Origin: Acidobacteriota bacterium
GTDB taxonomy: Bacteria; Acidobacteriota; Terriglobia; Terriglobales; Acidobacteriaceae
DNA: 10,453 nucleotides
Direction: 5' to 3'
Assembly: GCA_023441255.1 (NCBI GenBank)
Contig: JAEZPW010000254.1
Coordinates: forward strand, 1 to 10,453
Both the position numbers and the translations under genes were made by a program. Below, in pieces: positions 1-5,467 of the stretch; within the stretch, counting starts at the first letter, position 1, and the number at the start of each line of letters is the position of its first letter. A model generated the notes under the pieces. It ran no database searches. It was not told where the DNA came from and saw nothing but the letters and a program-made list of their open reading frames with translations.

Positions 1-82
1 CCGCCCGCGGGGGGCCCGCGCGCGCGCGCCACACATGCCCGGCGCTGACGATTGTAAGCAGCGCAATCTTTGAAACAAGTTT

Positions 83-109
83 GGAACATTTAATCCGTCT
101 CCGGTGTCT
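83..109 (+). promoter_or_regulatory. Possible ECF-sigma-type promoter of secF
   Basis: GGAAC (83-87) is followed after exactly 18 bases by GTCT (106-109), resembling the GGAAC / GTC elements of ECF (group 4) sigma promoters. The block CTCCGGTGTCT at 99-109 recurs at 1621-1631 upstream of tonB with the same distance to a GGAGC element. Transcription would begin near 117, giving a leader of about 48 bases before the secF start. It is an inference from motif spacing and recurrence only. Confidence 0.4.
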
Positions 110-164
110 GTAGGTATTTAGCCCAACAGAACAGCCGGAACGGGGAAGAACAAGAGGCCGCGAA

Positions 165-1373
165 GTGGAGTTCTTTCGCAATCCCAATATCCAGTTCCTG
201 AAATATAAGTGGTACTTCCTTGCCTTCTCGCTGCTCTTCAGCGTGGCAGGAATACTGTCGATCCTGTTCTGGCATGGCATCCCGCTGGGCGTGGACTTCC
301 GCGGCGGCACCCTGGTTTACGTAAAGTTCCTCAACCCGCCGAACGATAACGCCATCCGCGCGTCGCTGGACAAGGCGAACCTGAACAATGCGAAGATCCA
401 GCGCTACGGCAAGCCGTCGGACAATGAAGTGCTGATCTCGCTGGAAGAGAAGGAAACCAGCGAGTCCGCGCTCGACCAGGGTAAGAACCAGATCATCCGC
501 GCGCTCGAGACGAACGTCCCTTCCGACAAGCAGGACCTCAACAATGCCGGCGCCCCCAGCCTGCGCGAGTACCTGATGAACAAGGACCCGATGCAGCTTG
601 GGACCGATGCCGCGCAGCGCTACGCGCAGATTGCGCAGCAGATTGTTCACGAACGCGACGCGGTTCATGGTGGCGTGCTCAGCAGCATCGCGCAACTGAA
701 CGGCGTGGTTCCGCCGCAGGTGGTGCAGGCGCTCGAGCGAGACTTCTTCCTGTCGGACTTTGGCGTACGCAACGTCGAGATCGTTGGACCGCAGGTTGGT
801 AAGCAACTGCAGAAGCAGGCCTGGCTGGCTGTTACGTACTCGCTCGTCGGAATGCTGGTTTACCTGTGGTTCCGGTTCGAGCTGATCTACGGTGTGGCTG
901 CGGTCGTAGCTTGCTTCCACGACACGCTGATTACGGTTGGCGCATTTTCGCTGGCCAACAAGGAAATCTCGCTGACGGTCATCGCGGCCATCCTCACGCT
1001 GGTCGGCTACTCGATGAACGACACGATCGTGGTGTTCGACCGTATCCGTGAGAACCTGAAGTTGCTCCGCCGCGAGAAGCTGGCCGACATCGTGGACAAG
1101 AGCATCAACCAGACGCTAAGCCGAACGATTTTGACGTCGGGGTTGACGTTCCTGACAGTTCTCTCGCTGTTCCTGTTCGGTGGCGAGGTGCTGCACGGAT
1201 TCAGCTTCGCGCTGGTGATCGGCATACTGATTGGCACGTATTCTTCGATCTTCGTCGCTTCGCCGATGCTGGTGGCCTACCAGGATTGGCGCGGCAGCAA
1301 GAAGGCGCTACCTGCTCCGGTTGAAACCGGTCGCGGCGGGCGCAAGGAAAGCAAGGTAAAGGCCAAGGTGTAG
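165..1373 (+). CDS. secF: Protein translocase subunit SecF
   Basis: SecF is an inner-membrane subunit of the SecDF complex, which uses the proton gradient to help pull secreted proteins out of the SecYEG channel. The 402-residue product shows the family features in order: a first membrane helix (about 14-36), the DFRGGT signature (44-49), a long periplasmic region, VGPQVGK (207-213), then five more helices (about 217-370). The GYSMNDTIVVFDRIREN motif lies at 281-297. D253 and R320 match the positions known to matter for proton coupling in SecDF. It is about 80 residues longer than E. coli SecF (323); the extra length is a helical, charged insert around 95-180 in the periplasmic domain. The GTG start is supported by AGAGG at 153-157, seven bases upstream. 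The C-terminus is a basic tail. secD, its usual upstream partner, cannot be identified in the first 164 bases. Confidence 0.96.
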   Translation: MEFFRNPNIQFLKYKWYFLAFSLLFSVAGILSILFWHGIPLGVDFRGGTLVYVKFLNPPNDNAIRASLDKANLNNAKIQRYGKPSDNEVLISLEEKETSESALDQGKNQIIRALETNVPSDKQDLNNAGAPSLREYLMNKDPMQLGTDAAQRYAQIAQQIVHERDAVHGGVLSSIAQLNGVVPPQVVQALERDFFLSDFGVRNVEIVGPQVGKQLQKQAWLAVTYSLVGMLVYLWFRFELIYGVAAVVACFHDTLITVGAFSLANKEISLTVIAAILTLVGYSMNDTIVVFDRIRENLKLLRREKLADIVDKSINQTLSRTILTSGLTFLTVLSLFLFGGEVLHGFSFALVIGILIGTYSSIFVASPMLVAYQDWRGSKKALPAPVETGRGGRKESKVKAKV

Positions 1374-1399
1374 ACGCGCGGATGCCGGAAAGACCCACC

Positions 1400-1414
1400 C
1401 TTCGCTCGGCGAAG
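1400..1414. repeat. Small inverted repeat in secF-tonB spacer
   Basis: CTTCGC (1400-1405) and GCGAAG (1409-1414) form a perfect 6-bp stem with a TCG loop. CCCA (1394-1397) and TGGG (1416-1419) can extend it across a small internal loop. It lies 26 bases after the secF stop. No T-run follows, so it is not a canonical terminator, but it could stabilise or end the secF transcript. Confidence 0.4.
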
Positions 1415-1468
1415 ATGGGGTATCCGACGAGCGCGGGCGGTGTTTGGCCGGGCAGAAGGTCCGGCAAG

Positions 1469-1493
1469 GGGGCGGATTTCATAAATCCGCCCC
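1469..1493. repeat. Perfect 11-bp inverted repeat, 3-base loop
   Basis: GGGGCGGATTT (1469-1479) is the exact reverse complement of 1483-1493, with loop CAT. It sits in the 292-base gene-free stretch between secF and tonB. No run of T follows, so a standard rho-independent terminator is unlikely; a transcript-stabilising hairpin or a dispersed intergenic repeat are alternatives. The same 11-3-11 geometry recurs at 3376-3400 with unrelated sequence. Confidence 0.75.
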
Positions 1494-1604
1494 TGACAGG
1501 TAACTCCTGAGTACACGTTTACAGGCCGGGCCGGGTCCGGCTTTGCGGGTTCGGAGGGGCGGAAAGCCCCCACCACAAAAAGGTTGTCCGGGAAGCAGTG
1601 GTTG

Positions 1605-1633
1605 GGAGCAAAAAGCTCGACTCCGGTGTCTAA
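1605..1633 (+). promoter_or_regulatory. Possible ECF-sigma-type promoter of the tonB operon
   Basis: GGAGC (1605-1609), an 18-base spacer and GTCTAA (1628-1633) form an ECF-like pair. The spacing and the 11-base block at 1621-1631 are identical to those upstream of secF. The predicted start of transcription near 1640 leaves a short leader that still contains the GGAG ribosome site at 1655-1658. No better sigma70-like pair was seen here. Confidence 0.42.
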
Positions 1634-1665
1634 GTTTGTTAGCAGTTTCGGGACGGAGAACAAAT

Positions 1666-2421
1666 ATGTTTGAAGACAGCCTTTTGGAATCGGGCGGCCG
1701 GTTCGGAAGCGGAAAGAGAGCAGGGACGACGCTCCTGTCGTTCATCTTGCAGATTCTGTTGCTCTGCGTGCTTATTCTGATTCCGCTTATCTACACGGAA
1801 GCCCTGCCAAAGCAGCAGTTAATGACCTTCCTGGTCGCTCCGCCGCCACCGCCGCCACCGCCGCCACCGGCAGCAGCGACGCCGGTGAAAGTGGTTCCCA
1901 AGGCGGTCCAGAGCGATCTCGATCAGGGACAGCTCCGTACGCCGACCAAGATTCCCCAGAAAGTCGCCATGATCAAGGAAGAGGATACTCCGCCGCCGAG
2001 CGCTGGTGTTGCCGGTGTGGTTGGTGGTGTTCCGGGTGGCGTTCCGGGTGGTCAGATGGGTGGCGTGATCGGCGGCATTATCAGTTCGGTGCCTCAGACC
2101 GCGAACGTTCCTAAGATTGCGACTCCGCAGCGTGTCCGCGTGTCGCAGGGCGTTTCCCAAGGTCTTTTGATTCATCAGGTTAAGCCGAACTATCCGCCGT
2201 TGGCTCGCCAGGCGCGTATTCAGGGTTCCGTGGTGCTTCAGGCGGTTATCGCCAAGAACGGCGCCATCGAAAACCTGCACCTGGTATCGGGGCATCCCAT
2301 GCTTGCCCCTGCAGCCATCGAAGCGGTGAAACAGTGGAAGTACAAGCCTTACTTCCTCAACGGGGAGCCCGTCGAAGTCGAAACCCAGATCACCGTGAAC
2401 TTCACCCTGGCTGGCGGCTAA
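1666..2421 (+). CDS. tonB: TonB family energy transducer
   Basis: TonB spans the periplasm and passes energy from the ExbB-ExbD motor to outer-membrane transporters for iron complexes, glycans or other large nutrients. The 251-residue product has a cytoplasmic N-terminus, one membrane helix (about 21-43), ten consecutive prolines (59-68), a flexible Val-Gly-rich stretch (about 113-140) containing two VPGG units, and a C-terminal TonB domain (about 165-248) with the typical YPPLAR (176-181) and the AAIEAVKQWKYKP block (216-228). The helix lacks the classic SxxxH pattern of E. coli TonB, as is common in diverged homologues. The ATG at 1666 is chosen because GGAG lies seven bases upstream. The open frame continues upstream to 1543, but that 41-residue extension is unlike a TonB N-terminus and would span the predicted promoter. 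First gene of the Ton cluster. Confidence 0.93.
   Translation: MFEDSLLESGGRFGSGKRAGTTLLSFILQILLLCVLILIPLIYTEALPKQQLMTFLVAPPPPPPPPPPAAATPVKVVPKAVQSDLDQGQLRTPTKIPQKVAMIKEEDTPPPSAGVAGVVGGVPGGVPGGQMGGVIGGIISSVPQTANVPKIATPQRVRVSQGVSQGLLIHQVKPNYPPLARQARIQGSVVLQAVIAKNGAIENLHLVSGHPMLAPAAIEAVKQWKYKPYFLNGEPVEVETQITVNFTLAGG
1840..1869 (+). repeat. 9-bp tandem repeat encoding polyproline
   Basis: The ten proline codons of TonB are written as CCG CCG CCA three times plus CCG, a perfect 9-bp tandem repeat of 3.3 copies. Gain or loss of a unit would change the tract by three prolines without shifting the frame. Confidence 0.85.
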
Positions 2422-2463
2422 ACCAGGGATTCGCGGTCATGAAGCTCTGCGTTCGTTCGCCGC

Positions 2464-2518
2464 GCCGGATCGCCGGCAGGTGGGTCTCGTTCGCAGCCAA
2501 GTCCAGCGCCTGAGGCGC
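2464..2518. repeat. Two short inverted repeats in tonB-exbB spacer
   Basis: GCCGG (2464-2468) pairs with CCGGC (2473-2477) around a 4-base loop, and GCGCC (2506-2510) pairs with GGCGC (2514-2518) around TGA. Both are 5-bp perfect stems in the 158-base spacer after tonB. They may protect or process the mRNA between tonB and exbB; in GC-rich DNA such short stems can also occur by chance. Confidence 0.35.
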
Positions 2519-2525
2519 AGTATGG

Positions 2526-2539
2526 CCTGAATATTCAGG
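2526..2539. promoter_or_regulatory. Perfect 14-bp palindrome upstream of exbB
   Basis: CCTGAATATTCAGG reads identically on both strands. It ends 40 bases before the exbB start, a typical position for a dimeric repressor or activator site. With no central loop it is better suited to protein binding than to an RNA hairpin. The binding protein is unknown and the operator role is inferred. Confidence 0.4.
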
Positions 2540-2579
2540 TCCCGAGAAAGAAGAAGTTCCTGAGGAGGAAATTCAGCAA

Positions 2580-3338
2580 ATGTTGCTCGCAAACCTTGCA
2601 AGTCTAGCACTCGCCAACGTATCCACGGCTGCTGCCTTCATTTTCCAGGAAGCCGGCGCTCCCGGATGGGATCCGGTCTCGCTCTGGAAGCAGATGGGAT
2701 GGCTGGCCAAGATCGTCGTGATCATCCTGTTCATCATGTCGGGTTGGTCTATCGGCGTCATGATCGACCGCTGGATGGCGTTCAGCGCCGCCCGCAAGCA
2801 GTCGCGTTCGTTCGCCCCGGCCGTTGCCGGCGCGCTGCGTGAGGGAAAGATCGACGAAGCCATTCGCGTTGCCGAGCGCAACAAGAAGAGTCACCTGGCG
2901 AAGGTCGTCACCGCTGGCCTGCAGGAATTCAAGGCGCACAGCGAGTCGTCGGACATCCCGGGCGAAACCATCGAAGCCAGCCGTCGCGCCCTGGAGCGTG
3001 CGGAAGCTATCGTTCACGCTGAACTGAAGCGCGGCCTCGGCGGCCTGGCCACCATCGGCGCAACCGCCCCGTTCGTCGGACTGTTCGGCACGGTCGTCGG
3101 CATTCTGAACGCGTTCCGCGAAATCTCGACCCAGAAAGCTACCGGTCTCGGCGCCGTCGCCGGCGGTATTTCGGAAGCTCTGGTTACGACCGCTATCGGT
3201 CTGTTCGTCGCCATCCCGGCCGTCATGATGTTCAACTATCTGACCGGCCGCGTCGAAGCCTTCGACGTCGAGATGGACAACAGCTCGAGCGAACTCGTGG
3301 ATTATTTCCTGAAGCGTCGCAACGCGGTGCGCAAGTAA
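2580..3338 (+). CDS. exbB: MotA/TolQ/ExbB proton channel family protein, ExbB
   Basis: ExbB forms the inner-membrane pentamer around the ExbD dimer; proton flow through it drives TonB movement. The 252-residue product (E. coli ExbB is 244) has a short N-terminal hydrophobic segment (1-22), a membrane helix at about 43-63, a cytoplasmic domain (about 65-150), and two helices at about 152-178 and 196-219. The signature blocks are TIGATAPFVGLFGTVVGI (158-175) and GGISEALVTTAIGLFVAIPA (195-214). E199 and T203/T204 align with the pore-facing Glu and Thr of E. coli ExbB. AGGAGG at 2563-2568 is 11 bases before the ATG, slightly long but strong. It lies between tonB and exbD, which favours ExbB over the related TolQ; no Tol-Pal gene is nearby. 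Confidence 0.94.
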   Translation: MLLANLASLALANVSTAAAFIFQEAGAPGWDPVSLWKQMGWLAKIVVIILFIMSGWSIGVMIDRWMAFSAARKQSRSFAPAVAGALREGKIDEAIRVAERNKKSHLAKVVTAGLQEFKAHSESSDIPGETIEASRRALERAEAIVHAELKRGLGGLATIGATAPFVGLFGTVVGILNAFREISTQKATGLGAVAGGISEALVTTAIGLFVAIPAVMMFNYLTGRVEAFDVEMDNSSSELVDYFLKRRNAVRK

Positions 3339-3375
3339 CTGCGTTCTGAACCGGCGAGTCTTGAGCATTTGCTGA

Positions 3376-3400
3376 CCGGCGGGACCCCGGGTCCCGCCGG
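3376..3400. repeat. Perfect 11-bp inverted repeat between exbB and exbD
   Basis: CCGGCGGGACC (3376-3386) is the exact reverse complement of 3390-3400 with a 3-base loop. It begins 38 bases after the exbB stop, and no T-run follows. A very stable hairpin here could protect the upstream tonB-exbB message from 3' decay, attenuate exbD expression and so set ExbB above ExbD, or belong to a dispersed intergenic repeat family. Confidence 0.75.
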
Positions 3401-3467
3401 AGCCTCAGGCCTACCGGTACGGCTAACGAGCCGCAGACGCGGTGAACGTTGCAGGAGAATTTAGCAA

Positions 3468-3917
3468 ATGGCAATCGCAAAGAAAGCTGCAAACGTCAAC
3501 TCCAACATCAACGTCACGCCCATGGTGGACGTGATGCTGGTGCTGCTGATCATCTTCATGGTGATCACGCCCATGTTGCAGAAGGGCGTCAGCGTGGACT
3601 TGGCGCGAACCAACAACCCGGTGCAGATGCCCGATGCCGACAAGGAAGACTCGTTGCTCGTCGCTGTCACGCGCGACGGCAAGATCTTCTTCGGTTCGGA
3701 TCAGATTACGCCTGACCAGCTGACGGCCAAAGTGAAAGACCGCCTGTCGAATAAGGTCGACAAGCGCGTCTTCATCAAGGCCGATGCCCGCACCAAATAC
3801 GGCAACGTGGTCGAGGTGGTGGACAACGTCCGTTCGGCTGGCGTGGACACACTGGGCCTTCTGACCGAGCAGCGCAAACAGGGAACGTTCACAGCGCCCC
3901 CAGCGCCGGGTAAATAG
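3468..3917 (+). CDS. exbD: ExbD/TolR family biopolymer transport protein, first copy
   Basis: ExbD is the single-helix partner inside the ExbB pore. The 149-residue product (E. coli ExbD is 141) has a short cytoplasmic N-terminus, the motif NVTPMVDVMLVLLIIFMV (15-32) that makes up the membrane helix, and a periplasmic domain (about 42-140) with the FIKAD and VVEVVDNVRSAGVDTLGLLT strands and helix. D21 is the conserved proton-carrying aspartate (D25 in E. coli). AGGAG at 3453-3457 lies ten bases before the ATG. The C-terminus is an Ala-Pro-rich tail ending TAPPAPGK. It is followed after 13 bases by a second exbD, so both are surely co-transcribed. Confidence 0.94.
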   Translation: MAIAKKAANVNSNINVTPMVDVMLVLLIIFMVITPMLQKGVSVDLARTNNPVQMPDADKEDSLLVAVTRDGKIFFGSDQITPDQLTAKVKDRLSNKVDKRVFIKADARTKYGNVVEVVDNVRSAGVDTLGLLTEQRKQGTFTAPPAPGK

Positions 3918-3930
3918 AGAGGAATTAGTT

Positions 3931-4371
3931 ATGGCAATGTCAATGGGTGGTTCGGGCGGCGGACAGACGTCCGACATGAACGTCACCCCGCTGATCGACG
4001 TCCTTCTGGTGCTGCTGATCATCTTCATGGTGATCACGCCGTTGACGCCGAAAGGTCTGGATGCGCTCGTACCGCAGCCGCCGAAGAATCCGAACGCGAA
4101 TCCGCCGTCGTCAGACCGCACCATCGTCGTGCAGGTTATGCGCAGCGGCGGCGACAAGCCGGCCCTGAAGATCAATCAGGAAGACGTCACTTGGGATAAC
4201 CTCGAGGGGCGCCTGACAGACATCTTCAAGGAGCGTGCCGAGCGCGTGATGTTCGTGAAGGCCGATGAAGATCTGCCTTTCGCGGACGTGGCGCAGGTCA
4301 TCGATATGGCGCATGCCGCCAACGTAGACAAGGTCGGTCTGATCACGGCCAAGGTCGAAGCCGGCGGGTAG
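3931..4371 (+). CDS. exbD: ExbD/TolR family biopolymer transport protein, second copy
   Basis: This is a second ExbD of 146 residues. A Gly/Ser-rich N-terminus (5-12) precedes NVTPLIDVLLVLLIIFMV (17-34), with D23 as the conserved membrane aspartate. The periplasmic domain (about 45-143) carries a Pro/Asn-rich segment (49-61) and the VMFVKADEDLPFADVAQVIDMAHAANVD-type core at about 99-126. AGAGGA at 3918-3923 is seven bases upstream of the ATG. It differs from the first copy across most of the periplasmic domain, yet the two genes share 35 identical bases over the helix. Two ExbD types could form a heterodimer in one motor or serve different TonB proteins; the sequence does not decide. An ATG two codons downstream is a less likely start. 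Confidence 0.93.
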   Translation: MAMSMGGSGGGQTSDMNVTPLIDVLLVLLIIFMVITPLTPKGLDALVPQPPKNPNANPPSSDRTIVVQVMRSGGDKPALKINQEDVTWDNLEGRLTDIFKERAERVMFVKADEDLPFADVAQVIDMAHAANVDKVGLITAKVEAGG

Positions 4372-4384
4372 TTTCGTTGTGCAG

Positions 4385-4426
4385 GGACGGGTCGTTGACC
4401 CGTCCGTGCCGGGTTGAAGACCCGGC
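4385..4426. repeat. Two adjacent inverted repeats after exbD
   Basis: GGACGGGTC (4385-4393) pairs perfectly with 4397-4405 around GTT. Two bases later GCCGGGT (4408-4414) pairs with ACCCGGC (4420-4426), extendable by a U-G pair. The pair starts 13 bases after the second exbD stop. Neither is followed by a T-run. They may protect the exb message or partly separate it from the lipoprotein gene, which has its own good ribosome site. Confidence 0.7.
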
Positions 4427-4497
4427 CTATCGAGCTGCGCACAGTGCCGGCTTCTGCCGCGCCTGCAGACCCGAAGTTCAGGAATGGAGATTGAGAC

Positions 4498-5310
4498 ATG
4501 AAGACTAGCGTACGTGTGCTGGCGGTTGTCGCCATCGCCGTGACGCTGTTCGGCGCGGTTGGATGCAACAAGCTGAAAGCGCGCGACCAGCTCAACAAAG
4601 GCGTGAATGCGTACAAGAATGCCAGGTACGAAGAGGCGATCAACCGCTTCCAGAATGCGGTCGCGCTCGACCCCACACTGCTGAACGCCAAGCTCTACCT
4701 GGCGACCGCTTACGCGCAGCAGTACATCCCTGGCGCTGACACGCCAGACAACAACCGCAACGCCGAACAGGCGATTGACGAGTATCAGAAGGTTCTGCAG
4801 CAGGACCCGAAGAACATCAACAGCGTAAAGGGTATCGCCTTCCTTTATTTGCAGATGAAGAAGTTCGATCAGGCGAAGGAATATTACAAGAAGGCCGTCG
4901 ACATCGACCCGAACGACCCCGAGTCCTATTACTCCGTCGCGGTCATCGACTGGACCCAGTCGTACCAGCCCCGTATGGAAGCCCGCGCCAAGCTGGGTAT
5001 GGGGCCAAACGACCAGCTGAAGGACAAAAAGGTCTGCGAAGAACTTCGCACCAAGAACATGGACAAGGTGGCCGAAGGCAAGCAGATGCTCGAAAAGGCG
5101 CTTCAGCTTCGTCCTGATTACGACGACGCCATGGCGTACCTGAACCTGATGTACCGCGAAGAAGCCGACCTGGAATGCAATGATCCGGCCGCCCGCGCCG
5201 CCGCTCTTAAGACGGCTGACGAGTGGGTCGACAAGACCATGGCGACCAAGAAGGCCAAGGCGGAAAAGGCAACTCCGACGGGCATCATCACTACCGAAGA
5301 ACAGAAGTAG
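4498..5310 (+). CDS. TPR-repeat lipoprotein of the Ton cluster
   Basis: The 270-residue product begins with a basic start and hydrophobic core (6-19) ending in AVGC, where C23 is the likely lipidated cysteine, so the mature protein should be anchored in the periplasm. Tetratricopeptide repeats follow: about 28-61 (GVNAYKNARYEEAINRFQNA), 62-102 with an insert, 103-140 (FDQAKEYYKKAVDIDPNDP), and a final one near 190-222 (MLEKALQLRPDYDDAMAYL). The tail (about 240-270) is Lys/Ala/Glu-rich. GGAG at 4486-4489 lies eight bases before the ATG. TPR proteins bind other proteins, so a scaffold or partner role for the TonB complex is inferred from position: last gene before a terminator and 126 bases after exbD. 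No enzyme motif is visible, and I cannot assign a specific function or symbol. Confidence 0.85.
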   Translation: MKTSVRVLAVVAIAVTLFGAVGCNKLKARDQLNKGVNAYKNARYEEAINRFQNAVALDPTLLNAKLYLATAYAQQYIPGADTPDNNRNAEQAIDEYQKVLQQDPKNINSVKGIAFLYLQMKKFDQAKEYYKKAVDIDPNDPESYYSVAVIDWTQSYQPRMEARAKLGMGPNDQLKDKKVCEELRTKNMDKVAEGKQMLEKALQLRPDYDDAMAYLNLMYREEADLECNDPAARAAALKTADEWVDKTMATKKAKAEKATPTGIITTEEQK

Positions 5311-5383
5311 CTGGGACCAAAGGGGGCTCCCTCGTCTGGGCCTCGCTGCACCGTGCGGCGCAGTTCCTCCTCAGACAGACGAG

Positions 5384-5440
5384 AAGCCCCTCCGGGCTCA
5401 CTTGGCGAATTGCCGGGGTGAACCGGAGGGCTTTTTTTGT
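5384..5440 (+). terminator. Rho-independent terminator of the Ton cluster
   Basis: A left arm at 5385-5395 (AGCCCCTCCGG) pairs with CCGGAGGGCT (5423-5432) with a single bulged C. The loop is about 27 bases and seven T residues follow (5432-5438). It sits 74 bases after the lipoprotein stop and before the kinase gene, marking the end of the tonB-exbB-exbD-exbD-TPR transcript. Confidence 0.85.
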
Positions 5441-5467
5441 TCCAGAGTGCGGTAACTCCGTCCAGCC

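Noticed and set aside
1..117. C-terminal end of secD
   Set aside because: All three forward frames end within 117 bases, but none shows a recognisable SecD C-terminus, so no partial gene is called.
90..920. Open frame of 276 codons on the - strand
   Set aside because: Antisense of secF, whose motifs are unmistakable; no domain is visible in the reverse product.
1469..1493. Rho-independent terminator for secF
   Set aside because: The stem is perfect, but no T-run follows it; kept only as an inverted repeat.
1543..1665. Upstream extension of the tonB reading frame
   Set aside because: The extra 41 residues are Arg/Pro/Gly-rich, have no TonB character, and would cover the promoter-like element; ATG 1666 has a good ribosome site.
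2580..4371. Tol-Pal system (TolQ-TolR) instead of ExbB-ExbD
   Set aside because: No tolA, tolB or pal is present, and a TonB gene directly precedes the cluster.
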